Shown here in pieces: positions 17,542-26,446 of a stretch of DNA of 38,868 bases. The translations under genes and the position numbers were made by a program. Source of the DNA: Planctomycetota bacterium (GTDB lineage Bacteria > Planctomycetota > Phycisphaerae > Sedimentisphaerales > Anaerobacaceae); the NCBI GenBank assembly GCA_019456145.1, contig VRUL01000046.1, forward strand, positions 1-38,868, read 5' to 3'. Within the stretch, counting starts at the first letter, position 1. Each line of letters opens with the position of its first letter. The notes below the pieces were generated by a model, which worked only from the letters and a program-made list of their open reading frames with translations, searched no databases and had not been told where the DNA came from.

Positions 17542-18809
17542 TTAACTTGCCAACAGTAATAACTACCGTCTTTCTCGGAATTCTGAGTTTAACTATTCCC
17601 AGGAAATATTTCCTGCTGCCATTTATTTTAGTTGCCTGTTTTATCCCGGCTGACCAGCGCATAATGATTTTTGATTTGGATTTTACACCCCTGCGGATGC
17701 TCGTTCTGGTAGGATTTTTACGAACTATCCTACGGGGGGAACGATTGATGTTCAAATGGAACCGTTTTGATAAGCTGGTACTGGCATGGGCGATTTGTGG
17801 AGCGGTCATATATGTAATCCAGTGGGCAGATATGAGAGCGTTGATTTACAAGTGCGGCATATTATTTGATGTCTTGGGTTTGTACTGGCTTTTTCGAATA
17901 AACATAAGCTCCTGGGATGATATAAAGTCAATAACTAAAATTCTCGCTGTTTGCTCTCTGGTATTGGCGGTTTTGGTTGGGTTGGAATGGGTAACAGGAA
18001 AGAATCCTTTTGTAGTTTTTGGGAGGGTACACACCGTAATACGTGGGGCGCGCTATCGGTGCCAAGCGGCCTTTCCCCATTCCATTATGCTGGGGTTGTT
18101 TTGGGTCACATTGGTTCCTTTGTTCATAGGCTTTGCACAGCAGGACAAGCACAAATTGTTATTTTGGTCAGCGGTGGCAGCGAGTATTTTTATTGTTGCA
18201 GCTACAGCATCAAGCACGCCAATTTTAACATTGTTGATAGTGCTGATTATTCTGTGTGGGTACAAGTGGCGACAATATACGCGTTGCATAGGGTGGGGCA
18301 TGCTTGGCACGCTGATTGCCCTTGATATTGTTATGAAAGCCCCGGTTTGGCATTTGATTTCCAGGATAAATGTTGTTGGGGGTTCGACAGGTTGGCACCG
18401 TTATAACTTAATTGACAAAGCAATTAACCACCTTGGTGAGTGGATGTTTCTGGGATGTCGAAGCACGGCGCACTGGGGCTGGGGATTGGGAGATATTACT
18501 AACCAATATATTCTTGAAGGCGTGCGAGGAGGATTTGTAACTCTTGTGCTTTTTCTAGCAATAATATATATGGCCTTGAGGTCCCTTTTACGTCTGTCCC
18601 TCCAATGCCAAGAACATAAACAACAGTTCTTGGTCTGGTGCATCTTCGTAACAATTTTGGGGCATTGCGTGGCTTTTTTCGGAGTTTCCTATTTCGGGCA
18701 AATAAGGATGCTTCTCTATATGGTCTTTGCAATCGTTGGGCTGGTTTATGAAATATCGAGCAGGCCAATAGTGAGAGAGATTTCGCCTCTACTTGGCGTA
18801 GCGACATAG
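17538..18809 (+). CDS. Wzy-like O-antigen/exopolysaccharide polymerase or ligase
   Basis: 423 residues with about 10-11 hydrophobic segments and a larger polar loop in the second half (about 270-330, WHLISRINVVGGSTGWHRYNLIDKAINHLGEWMFLG), which is the organisation of the O-antigen ligase/polymerase (Wzy_C-like) superfamily. WGWGLGDITNQYILEGVRGG matches the conserved G.G..HN.yl..l...G motif of this family. Expected to polymerise repeat units at the periplasmic face. It begins within ATGA of the preceding small frame and is 6 bases from the next gene. Confidence 0.85.
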   Translation: MINLPTVITTVFLGILSLTIPRKYFLLPFILVACFIPADQRIMIFDLDFTPLRMLVLVGFLRTILRGERLMFKWNRFDKLVLAWAICGAVIYVIQWADMRALIYKCGILFDVLGLYWLFRINISSWDDIKSITKILAVCSLVLAVLVGLEWVTGKNPFVVFGRVHTVIRGARYRCQAAFPHSIMLGLFWVTLVPLFIGFAQQDKHKLLFWSAVAASIFIVAATASSTPILTLLIVLIILCGYKWRQYTRCIGWGMLGTLIALDIVMKAPVWHLISRINVVGGSTGWHRYNLIDKAINHLGEWMFLGCRSTAHWGWGLGDITNQYILEGVRGGFVTLVLFLAIIYMALRSLLRLSLQCQEHKQQFLVWCIFVTILGHCVAFFGVSYFGQIRMLLYMVFAIVGLVYEISSRPIVREISPLLGVAT

Positions 18810-18815
18810 GTTGTT

Positions 18816-19766
18816 ATGAATGTATCGATCATCATTGTAAACTGGAATACGTGTGAAATCCTGAGTGATTGCCTGGTTTCAGTTTACAAACAAACCGAGA
18901 GTGTTGAATTTGATGTAATCGTAATTGACAATCACTCAACCGATGGCTCTGTCGAGATGATAAAAAATAAGTTTCCACAGGTTAGACTTATTGAGAACCC
19001 TGCCAATCGAGGCTTCGCAGTGGCGAATAATCAGGGCATGGCAATTGCCAAAGGACGCTACGTGCTGCTGCTCAACAGCGATACAATAGTACTTGACAAT
19101 GCTATTACCAAAACAGTTAGATTTGCCGATGCTCATCCCGAAGCAGTCGTGGTGGGCTGCCGGGTATTAAATCCCGACAGGACATTGCAACCGACATGTT
19201 TTATGTTTCCTTCAATAATTAACTTGCTCTTTTCAAGTAGCTACTTATATAAACTTTTTCCCCGTAGCCGTATTTTCGGAAGGGAAAGGATGACTTGGTG
19301 GGACAGGAGTGACGTGCGCGAGGTGGATGTCGTCACGGGTTGTGTTATGCTGGTCAGGCGTACTGCTGTAGAGCAGGTGGGGATTATGGATGAGCGGTTT
19401 TTTATGTACGGCGAGGAAACCGACTGGTGTTATCGATTTAGGCAAGCCGGCTGGAAAGTAATGTTTACACCCACCGCGGAAATTATTCACTTAGGCGATG
19501 CCAGTAGCAGGCAAGTGAAACCTGAGATGACATTGCAGCTACGTGGGAGCATATTACTCTTTTTTAAGAAGCATATGAGCGAGTTAACATATGGATTAGC
19601 ATGTTTGATCATTTGCTTGTTTTTTTTATGTCGAGTTCCTTACTGGTTAGGCAGAGCACTTCTTTCTAAAACCGCGACGAGAAGACATCTGCGAACAGCT
19701 AAGACATACGTCATCGGAGCTTTTAAGGCCTTGCTCGGTTGGCGAGGATTGTGTCTCGAAAGATAA
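18816..19766 (+). CDS. Family 2 glycosyltransferase (rhamnosyltransferase/WbbL-like)
   Basis: 316 residues. MNVSIIIVNWNTCEILSDCL, VIVIDNHSTDGSVEMI, NRGFAVANNQGM, the metal-binding LLLNSDT, VTGCVMLVRRTAVEQVG and DERFFMYGEETDWCYR are the WbbL-type GT2 motifs in order. The C-terminus (about 250-275) has a membrane-associated hydrophobic segment. It probably transfers a deoxyhexose to the growing unit; the sugar is inferred only from family resemblance. Separated from the polymerase by 6 bases. Confidence 0.9.
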   Translation: MNVSIIIVNWNTCEILSDCLVSVYKQTESVEFDVIVIDNHSTDGSVEMIKNKFPQVRLIENPANRGFAVANNQGMAIAKGRYVLLLNSDTIVLDNAITKTVRFADAHPEAVVVGCRVLNPDRTLQPTCFMFPSIINLLFSSSYLYKLFPRSRIFGRERMTWWDRSDVREVDVVTGCVMLVRRTAVEQVGIMDERFFMYGEETDWCYRFRQAGWKVMFTPTAEIIHLGDASSRQVKPEMTLQLRGSILLFFKKHMSELTYGLACLIICLFFLCRVPYWLGRALLSKTATRRHLRTAKTYVIGAFKALLGWRGLCLER

Positions 19767-20099
19767 CACTCGGACTTGAACAATAATAAGACCGGAGGAC
19801 GTAACTTGTTGTAGCCTGAAGGCCTGTCGGTAGAATATTGGGTGCACGTTGACATGCAATCTATTCAGCGGGGTGTAAAATACAGAACGATATATGGCGT
19901 TACTTTGATTGAGATTCAAGTTGGGTGGCTACTTGTCAACTCGATGCGGAAAATCCAAAGGTACGGACCGCTCGCAACCACCTCTTAGCGCGCCACTTAG
20001 GAAAGTACGGGTAAACCTGATTGAGGAGAGCACAAGCTGTGTGGAGAAAACTCTGACTGCCAAGTTGGTTTAATTTTTTACAAGTAAGGATTATCGAAT
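19767..20099 (+). other. 333-bp intergenic gap, no gene seen
   Basis: No convincing frame on either strand. A TTGACA occurs at 19849 but no -10 at proper spacing follows. AAGGA at about 20085 serves the TTG start of the next gene. The gap may hold a promoter for the deacetylase-methyltransferase pair. Confidence 0.5.
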
Positions 20100-21179
20100 T
20101 TGAACAGTGATGTATTGATACCTATAGAATCTTGTTTAGGCACCATTATTAGAGTAGCAAGGTTGGATTCTCTTCTCCGTACTATCCGGCCCATTAAAGT
20201 GCCCATATTGATGTACCATAGTGTTACCCTTAACAATGGTACCTCGGAAACGTGTTTATCACTAGCCGGTATGTGTGTAAGTGTAGCTCAATTTCAAAAG
20301 CATATGGAATATCTCTTGAAGAGGTACAATACAATATCTCTGTTCGATTTTATTGAGTGGCTATCCGGCAAAAAAAAGTTGCCCAAGAATCCGTGTATAA
20401 TTACCTTTGATGATGGCTTTCTTGATGTCTACGAAAATGCTGTTCCGATTCTCCGAAGACTGGGACTTACAGCAACATTTTTTGTGATCGGCAGGACTCT
20501 TGAAACCGGCAATAGCATGTGGCTCTATGAACTATATACGATTCTAGACTCATTACCTATTGCACATTGTATTTCGGTGTTTTCCGCTGAAATTGAAAAT
20601 TTTCCACTAACCGAGCGAGCAAGTAAGGCACAAATCCGCTCCTGGATTCGGCATTACTTCAGCAGTATTGACAAAGACAAGCGAAACCAACTTCTGGGTC
20701 GGTTTCGACATCGTTTCAACGGGGACTCTTTAAAACCGCTGGAGTTCATGGATCCACAGCAAGTTCGTGAGTTGATGGTGGATGGATTTCAAGTTGGATC
20801 ACATTCGATGAATCATGAATATCTGTCAAAGTTGGGAGACAGTCAACTGGAAGAGGATATTGGCGAAAGTAAGAGAACGATCTCAGAAATCATCGGCGAC
20901 ACCCCAAAAACCTTTTGCTATCCATTTGGTGGTATCGATTCGTGGGATAAGCGGGTTGTTGAGATACTCAAAAAAAAAGGTTTTTTATGTGCAGTATCGA
21001 CGGTTGAAGGCTTAAATAACTGGAATACCGATTTATTCGCTCTTCAAAGAATCCGTGTTACCGGCAATATCCCTCTTCCCGTTTTTGTATTCCGAATTCT
21101 GGGTTTGAGATCATGGTTATGGTGGCTTCACACTAATTTTAGAAAATTGAAAGGGAGCATTAACAGTGCGAGCAGCTAA
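20100..21179 (+). CDS. Polysaccharide deacetylase (NodB/CE4 family)
   Basis: 359 residues from a TTG start with AAGGA about 10 bases upstream. CE4 motifs in order: PILMYHSV (34-42), metal motif ITFDDGFLDVYENAVPIL with Asp104/Asp105, TATFFVIGRTL, GSHSMNHEYLSKL with the metal histidines, and CYPFGG. No signal peptide is visible, so it is probably cytoplasmic or membrane-associated and acts on a lipid-linked sugar or is of the XrtA-associated deacetylase kind. Exosortase loci frequently contain a dedicated polysaccharide deacetylase. The next gene overlaps it by 14 bases. Confidence 0.9.
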   Translation: MNSDVLIPIESCLGTIIRVARLDSLLRTIRPIKVPILMYHSVTLNNGTSETCLSLAGMCVSVAQFQKHMEYLLKRYNTISLFDFIEWLSGKKKLPKNPCIITFDDGFLDVYENAVPILRRLGLTATFFVIGRTLETGNSMWLYELYTILDSLPIAHCISVFSAEIENFPLTERASKAQIRSWIRHYFSSIDKDKRNQLLGRFRHRFNGDSLKPLEFMDPQQVRELMVDGFQVGSHSMNHEYLSKLGDSQLEEDIGESKRTISEIIGDTPKTFCYPFGGIDSWDKRVVEILKKKGFLCAVSTVEGLNNWNTDLFALQRIRVTGNIPLPVFVFRILGLRSWLWWLHTNFRKLKGSINSASS

Positions 21180-22002
21180 GCAAAAACAATCGGGGAAAAC
21201 AAACACGAATATTCTTGATAATATTGCCGACTATTTTGATTCGTACGGCGACAGGTGGATTGATGTTTATCAGGATGAAAAAGAGAGGTGGTATGAATAC
21301 TATCCCCTTCGACTTAGAGAAAAGTATGCCTTGTTACTCACCGAGAATGAAAATAAAGGAACCGCTATTGACCTTGGGTGTGGTACCGGCCATGCTTTGA
21401 TCCAAATGAAGAAAATGGGATTCCAACGTGTAATTGGAGTAGACATCTCAGACAGTATGTTGCGTTCTGCAGAGAAGCTCATTGGCGATAATAACCTGTC
21501 GGATTCTATTAAACTCTTCAAGTGTGATGTCCAGAAATTGAGCATGGTTCAATCTAACTCGATAGATGTTTGCACAGCTCTGGGCGTAATTGAATATCTG
21601 GAAAAAGACGAACCCCTTCTATCTGAGATTAGCAGGATATTAAAACCAAATGGCGTGGCCATAGTCCAGACAAGAAATTATTGTTGTGTCAGATCAAGGA
21701 CAGTTGAGTCCTTCCGTAAGATCCTTCCCTTCTATCGCAGTAGGATTTCGTTTCGGAAACATAAGCCGTCTTCGTTTCGTTGTAAGGTTGAGGCATGTGG
21801 TTATACCTTAGAATGCGAGAGGTACGCTCATTATTACGCGTTATACCCATTAGATATCATTCCCGGCATCCGAACTGTTATCAAACCTATAGACAATTTC
21901 CTGAACAAGAAGCTCGAGAGATTGTCTACTAATCCTTTATCATTATATTTTGCATCTATGTATATTGCAAAATTAAGAAAGGTTAATGTTGTAAATGGTT
22001 AA
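21166..22002 (+). CDS. Class I SAM-dependent methyltransferase
   Basis: 278 residues, GTG start with GGGAG about 8 bases upstream, overlapping the deacetylase stop by 14 bases (translational coupling). Motif I AIDLGCGTGHALIQM, motif II IGVDISDSMLRSA, motif III region VCTALGVIEYL and ILKPNGVAIVQTRN are intact. The N-terminus (IADYFDSYGDRWIDVY...WYEYYPLRLREKY) is common in methyltransferases of polysaccharide clusters. Probably methylates a sugar of the polymer (inference). Confidence 0.88.
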   Translation: MRAAKQKQSGKTNTNILDNIADYFDSYGDRWIDVYQDEKERWYEYYPLRLREKYALLLTENENKGTAIDLGCGTGHALIQMKKMGFQRVIGVDISDSMLRSAEKLIGDNNLSDSIKLFKCDVQKLSMVQSNSIDVCTALGVIEYLEKDEPLLSEISRILKPNGVAIVQTRNYCCVRSRTVESFRKILPFYRSRISFRKHKPSSFRCKVEACGYTLECERYAHYYALYPLDIIPGIRTVIKPIDNFLNKKLERLSTNPLSLYFASMYIAKLRKVNVVNG

Positions 22003-22337
22003 AGACTACGCAAATTATCTTTAGCGTTTTATAATTTCTATGTCTAACAATTGTTAGAACTCGACGAACTTAGCATGTGCTTGCTCATAGCTCCAGATTC
22101 TTTTTATCTACTGAAATGTCCCGGGCAATACTCAGAAATATGTCTTTTTGTAAGTAAAGACCATGAAAAGATTATGTTCGGGCTCGATCTGTTTGTTACT
22201 TGTCACAGTAAACCTGCCAACCGTCTGCAATCAAGTTGCTCATAAGACATACTGGTGCTTTCATAGTATAGTCGTGGTTGGGTAATTGCGAGCATTCTGT
22301 TTAATAAGGCAACTTCTTCGACATACAGTTAGTTGGC
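22003..22337 (+). other. 335-bp intergenic gap with a 16-bp perfect palindrome
   Basis: No convincing gene. The only longer frame (from TTG 22051, 64 codons) has no recognisable motif and no ribosome site. The gap contains the palindrome annotated at 22043-22058. Confidence 0.5.
22043..22058. promoter_or_regulatory. 16-bp perfect palindrome, possible operator
   Basis: TCTAACAATTGTTAGA reads the same on both strands. It lies in the gap between the methyltransferase and a glycosyltransferase, a place where a dimeric regulator could bind. It is not followed by a T-run, so it is not a terminator. Confidence 0.35.
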
Positions 22338-23333
22338 ATGAATGTTTCGCTTACTGAGATATTGAACATGGGCAATAATAACAATAATTTGGCTAAAAAG
22401 AAAGAAACTGAGCTATCTGAGCAGTGTATTCCTGCTTATGTTGTTGTTACGCCGGCATTTAACGAAGAAAACAACATCGAAGCTACAATCGAAAGTATGA
22501 CTTTGCAAACAGTACAACCTCAGTCGTGGATTATTGTTGATGATGGGTCATGTGATAAGACTTGGGAGATTATTAGTTCGGCGGCAGTGTCCTATTCCTG
22601 GATTGAGGCATATCGTCGTTTCAAGGATCCAAATCGAGCGGATGATGGATTACTTCTTGCATCCGAAGCTGAGGCGTTTCTTGAAGGTCTAAAGTTAGCA
22701 TTTAATACTTGTCCCAGCCCTGAATTCATCGTTAAACTCGATGCCGATTTGAAATTTGGCCCGGAGTACTTTAGGGTCTTGTTTAACGAGTTTAGTTCCA
22801 ATCCGAGGCTTGGTATCACCGGGGGTGTTATTTATGAATACAAAGGCTCAGGTTTGGTACGAGAAAAGGCCAGCAGTGCACATGTCCGTGGTGCTACTAA
22901 AATATATCGCTATGCTTGTTATAAGGACATCGGAGGTGTTCTTTCTGTATTTGGATGGGACGTGATTGACGAAATTCTTGCACGTGCTTCCGGCTGGTAC
23001 GTGAACAGCTTTGATCATGTGCATCTCGTCCATCTTCGGCGCACTGCATCGCGAGATGGGCGATTTTTAGGATGGGCGCGAAATGGATACATGGCCTATT
23101 ATATCGGCATGTCCCCACTGAGGATGATTCTTCGTTCTCTCTTTCGCCTGATTGTGGCTGGCGACATCGTCCAATCATGTGGCTTGGCGTACGGTTATTT
23201 TCGTAACTATTTTAGACGAACCAAGCAACTTCCTGATCTTGCAATTCGCAAATTAGTACGTCAATATCAATGGGTCACAGCTGGAAAAAGTTACGATGAT
23301 CGAGCTGTTAGATCTAAAAATAGAAAGGTGTGA
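22338..23333 (+). CDS. Family 2 glycosyltransferase
   Basis: 331 residues. YVVVTPAFNEENNIEATIESM, SWIIVDDGSCDKTWEII, FIVKLDADLKFGPEYFRVLF and the later region with ASGWYVNSFDHVHLVHLRRTASRDG are a GT2/GT-A fold with an intact DxD (DAD). The C-terminal third contains a hydrophobic stretch around MSPLRMILRSLFRLIVAGD. The start at 22338 has little ribosome-site support; the in-frame ATG at 22368 is an alternative. The next gene begins at or inside its stop. Confidence 0.87.
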   Translation: MNVSLTEILNMGNNNNNLAKKKETELSEQCIPAYVVVTPAFNEENNIEATIESMTLQTVQPQSWIIVDDGSCDKTWEIISSAAVSYSWIEAYRRFKDPNRADDGLLLASEAEAFLEGLKLAFNTCPSPEFIVKLDADLKFGPEYFRVLFNEFSSNPRLGITGGVIYEYKGSGLVREKASSAHVRGATKIYRYACYKDIGGVLSVFGWDVIDEILARASGWYVNSFDHVHLVHLRRTASRDGRFLGWARNGYMAYYIGMSPLRMILRSLFRLIVAGDIVQSCGLAYGYFRNYFRRTKQLPDLAIRKLVRQYQWVTAGKSYDDRAVRSKNRKV

Positions 23334-24394
23334 CATTGGAAAATAGCAAGAAGCTTCGTGTGGCAATTATCGGCTGCGGAATTATCGCCCCGGATCATAT
23401 TGGAGCAATTAAGAAAAAATGCGGAGCATTGGAACTGCATCTATGTGATAGAAATTTGAAAGCGGCGCAAATACTTGCAAAAGAAGTCGGATTCAATGTC
23501 GCGGTTCATGAAGATGCTTTACAACTAATTTCCGAACAGGAATTTGATATCGTTCACGTTCTGACACCGCCTGATTCACATTACGACATAGCAATGCACG
23601 CGCTTAAGAATCGAGCTAACGTCATAGTAGAAAAGCCTATGACCCTAACGCTTAAGGAAACGAAGAAATTATATCTCCTGGCTGAAGAGATGAACCAGAT
23701 GGTTTGTGTTGACCATGGCCTTTTGTATATGGAATGTGTCTTAAAAGCATTTGAACTGATTAAATCGGGAGTACTGGGCAGTGTCATAGGTGCTCACTGT
23801 TTTTTCGGCCATGCTGAACGGAGAAACACGATTCCTTACGGAGGCGTAAGTCATTGGGCGTATAATATCCCTGGGGGGCCTTTGGCGAATATCATTTCGC
23901 ATCCTGCCAGTTTAATAGTTGAATTACTGGGTAAACCAGAATCAATAACGTCTATCAGTGATGCAAGAAATTTAATGCCGTATGGCTTTTCGGATCTGGT
24001 GGATGTTTCATTTCGAACTTCGAAGGGACATGGTTCATTTACTGTAAGTATGGCTCATGGGAACTCTTCGCGGTATGCAAATATTGAATGTGAAAAGGGC
24101 AGCATATACGTGGATCTTGGTCGCCAGTTAACGGTTGTCAAATTTCACAAAGGACGTTTGGGTTTTATATCAAAAGCTCTGAGTAGCATTGGAGTGGGTT
24201 TTTCGTTTATCAATGGAACATTGAGTGTCATCTTCAAAGTCGCAACAAAGAAATTGAAAAGGAATCCTGGTACCAGGAAACTCATTGCTGAATTTTATCG
24301 GTGTGTTCGCGATGGTTCACCTCCCCCGGTAAGCAAAGATAATGCCGTTTCGGTGGCAACTGTATTTGAGAAAGTGTTGAGGATAAAGAACTAA
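23330..24394 (+). CDS. Gfo/Idh/MocA-family sugar oxidoreductase
   Basis: Up to 354 residues. NAD(P)-binding Rossmann motif VAIIGCGIIAPDHIGAI near the start, the family EKP motif (NVIVEKPMTLT) with the catalytic Lys, and the C-terminal alpha/beta domain with GGVSHWAYNIPGGPLANIISHP. Should oxidise or reduce a nucleotide sugar. Two starts compete: GTG at 23330 (overlapping the previous stop, GTGA) and TTG at 23336, which has AAAGG at the better distance of 7 bases. Followed by an NAD epimerase. Confidence 0.88.
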   Translation: MTLENSKKLRVAIIGCGIIAPDHIGAIKKKCGALELHLCDRNLKAAQILAKEVGFNVAVHEDALQLISEQEFDIVHVLTPPDSHYDIAMHALKNRANVIVEKPMTLTLKETKKLYLLAEEMNQMVCVDHGLLYMECVLKAFELIKSGVLGSVIGAHCFFGHAERRNTIPYGGVSHWAYNIPGGPLANIISHPASLIVELLGKPESITSISDARNLMPYGFSDLVDVSFRTSKGHGSFTVSMAHGNSSRYANIECEKGSIYVDLGRQLTVVKFHKGRLGFISKALSSIGVGFSFINGTLSVIFKVATKKLKRNPGTRKLIAEFYRCVRDGSPPPVSKDNAVSVATVFEKVLRIKN

Positions 24395-24462
24395 AACTCT
24401 GTTTTAGCTAAGGAAAGAACGGGACTCGGTTGTCAATAACTTCAGTTTCTGTTGGAGATATA

Positions 24463-25422
24463 ATGAATATACTGTTAACGGGATTTTCAGGTACTTTGGG
24501 AACTGCTGTCACAAAGTCGCTGCTCGAAAGCGGCCATCATTTGCATGTGCTCCTTCATGGTGCTGCAATTAATCATCAAGAGCTTAATCCCGATGTCGAA
24601 ATTGTCTGGGGCAGCCTGTCACATCATCATTTGTTTGATCAGATAACTAACGGTATTGATGTAGTGGTGCATTGTGCCTGGGAAAGTCGAGGAATGTTCA
24701 ACGGTATGCTCGAAAAAATGAATCTCGACGGAACAATCAATCTTATTAAATCTGCAGAACGTAATCAGGTCAAAACATTTATACATATCTCCAGTGTTGG
24801 TGTTTATGGCTTAGCTCGCTCGTTATGGGGTAAGGTTTTGGACGAAGATTGCCCATTGGTCAGCAAGGAGGAATCATTAAATCCTTACCCATGGGTAAAG
24901 GTGCTCATAGAAAATAAGTGCGAGCAGTTGAAGGGCAAACTGGACATGAATTTAATTATAATTCGTCCTGGTTTGCTTTTTAGTGATGAGAAGGCACCTG
25001 GCAAAAAATTAATCAGCTTTAGAAGCAAAAAGTTCGCGATTATTGTCGGCAGAGGTAAAAATCATTTGCCCTATATCCACGTCGACGATGTTGCAGAAAT
25101 GGTCACTCTCTTGATTGAAAATCCCCGGAAATATGCAGTTTACAATTGTGCCCCGACGAACCATGTGTGTATTGCAGAGTGTGTTAAAAAATGGGGAGAG
25201 CATACTGGTCATCCTGTTACCATATTAAGGCTGTCTCCAGTTGTTTTTCGTTTAATGAGTTGGTTTGTTCGGAAACTTAAGAGCATCTTGGGGCGCAAAA
25301 GCAAGGGACACAGCACCACCTATCAAATTCATACTGGCATCCGTGATATTCGTTATAGTTCAGAAAAGGCAACACGGGAACTTTGTTGGAAAGATACCCA
25401 TACAAATATCATTTTCAGTTAA
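24463..25422 (+). CDS. NAD-dependent epimerase/dehydratase (extended SDR)
   Basis: 319 residues from the ATG at 24463, chosen because GGAG lies 6 bases before it and the Rossmann motif follows at once (MNILLTGFSGTLGTAV, GxxGxxG); a TTG at 24430 would add 11 residues. The segment HISSVGVYG carries the Ser/Thr of the catalytic site and YPWVKVLIE the YxxxK. IIRPGLLFS and YIHVDDVAEMV are standard for sugar epimerases. It probably acts with the neighbouring Gfo/Idh enzyme on one nucleotide sugar. Confidence 0.87.
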   Translation: MNILLTGFSGTLGTAVTKSLLESGHHLHVLLHGAAINHQELNPDVEIVWGSLSHHHLFDQITNGIDVVVHCAWESRGMFNGMLEKMNLDGTINLIKSAERNQVKTFIHISSVGVYGLARSLWGKVLDEDCPLVSKEESLNPYPWVKVLIENKCEQLKGKLDMNLIIIRPGLLFSDEKAPGKKLISFRSKKFAIIVGRGKNHLPYIHVDDVAEMVTLLIENPRKYAVYNCAPTNHVCIAECVKKWGEHTGHPVTILRLSPVVFRLMSWFVRKLKSILGRKSKGHSTTYQIHTGIRDIRYSSEKATRELCWKDTHTNIIFS

Positions 25423-25434
25423 GCCCTTCATCAG

Positions 25435-25896
25435 ATGAAAAAAAATATGAGAATATGTTTAGTTGCGTCGGCAGGGGGGCATCTATCTCAATTGCTCAAA
25501 TTGGCTGAGTGTTGGGATGGTTATGAGCTCTTCTGCATAACGACAAGTGGGCTCTTGCGTCAAAACCTTCATCGGGAAGGCAGAGTCTATGTTGTGGGAG
25601 AGTGCAACCGGCAGCACCCTTTGCGGGTAATAAAGGTGCTGTTGCGCTGCATTAGGATAGTTTTGCGGGAAAAGCCCCACGTAGTAATAAGCACAGGTGC
25701 GGCGGTGGGCTGTATAGCGTGTTTCTTAGGCAAGCTTGTCTCTGCTAAGATTGTATGGATTGACAGCATAACCAACGTGGAGCAGATATCGCTGTCAGGA
25801 AGGATGGTCAAGCACATTGCGGATCTTTTCTTAGTACAGTGGCATGACCTGGCCAGTCAACATAAGAGTGTTGAATATGTAGGAGAGGTAATATGA
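25435..25896 (+). CDS. Alg14/PssD-like membrane subunit of a split glycosyltransferase
   Basis: 153 residues. CLVASAGGHLSQLLKLAE, VISTGAAVGCIACFLGK, IVWIDSITNVEQISLSGRM and FLVQWHDLA are those of the Alg14/PssD/EpsE half-enzymes, which anchor the catalytic partner to the membrane and bind the lipid acceptor. No strong ribosome site. The partner starts inside its stop codon (ATGA), the usual arrangement for these pairs. Confidence 0.88.
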   Translation: MKKNMRICLVASAGGHLSQLLKLAECWDGYELFCITTSGLLRQNLHREGRVYVVGECNRQHPLRVIKVLLRCIRIVLREKPHVVISTGAAVGCIACFLGKLVSAKIVWIDSITNVEQISLSGRMVKHIADLFLVQWHDLASQHKSVEYVGEVI

Positions 25897-26381
25897 TTTT
25901 CCTGACGGTTGGGACGCAATTTCCGTTTGACCGCTTGGTGAAATTCGTTGATGACGCGGTTTCTCAAAATGGGTTTAAAGAAGAAATATTTGCGCAGATT
26001 GGTGAGAGTTCATATCGGCCGCATAATTTCGAGGGGGTCTCGTCCTTGGACAAACGGCTGTTTGATAAACGCATTCGCGAGGCGTCTGGCATCATCAGCC
26101 ATGCAGGTATGGGTACAATAATGATGGCTTTGGATAATAGAAAACCGCTGCTTGTTATGCCGAGATTAGCTAAGTACGATGAAGTTGTGAATGACCACCA
26201 AGTTGCAATTGCCAGAAAGTTTGAGGAACTTGGACATATATTGGTAGCTTATGGCACGAAAGACTTGTTACAGAAGATGAAGCAGTTAAGAGCGTTTGTG
26301 TCTCGTAAGCGCAAGGCACAACCGGAAGCGGTAGCGTATCGTATCGCGCAGTTTTTAGATGAACTGGCTAACGGCAGTTAG
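25893..26381 (+). CDS. Alg13/PssE-like catalytic subunit of a split glycosyltransferase
   Basis: 162 residues. MIFLTVGTQFPFDRLVKFVD, a central FAQIGESSY, ASGIISHAGMGTIMMAL and KPLLVMPRLAKYDEVVNDHQ form the Alg13-type nucleotide-sugar binding half (GT28 C-terminal fold). It works as a complex with the preceding Alg14-like protein, typically adding a sugar to a lipid-linked intermediate. AGGAGAGG before the ATG gives a strong ribosome site and ATGA overlap gives coupling. Confidence 0.9.
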   Translation: MIFLTVGTQFPFDRLVKFVDDAVSQNGFKEEIFAQIGESSYRPHNFEGVSSLDKRLFDKRIREASGIISHAGMGTIMMALDNRKPLLVMPRLAKYDEVVNDHQVAIARKFEELGHILVAYGTKDLLQKMKQLRAFVSRKRKAQPEAVAYRIAQFLDELANGS

Positions 26382-26446
26382 ATAACAACAATGAGTAATA
26401 GAGCCTGATTATGACTGTCAAGCCATTAATGAGATAGAGGAATATT

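Noticed and set aside
19849..19881. TTGACA...TAAAAT as a promoter
   Set aside because: The spacer is 21 bases, too long for a sigma70 promoter.
22051..22245. 64-codon frame as a gene
   Set aside because: TTG start overlapping a palindrome, no ribosome site, no recognisable motif.
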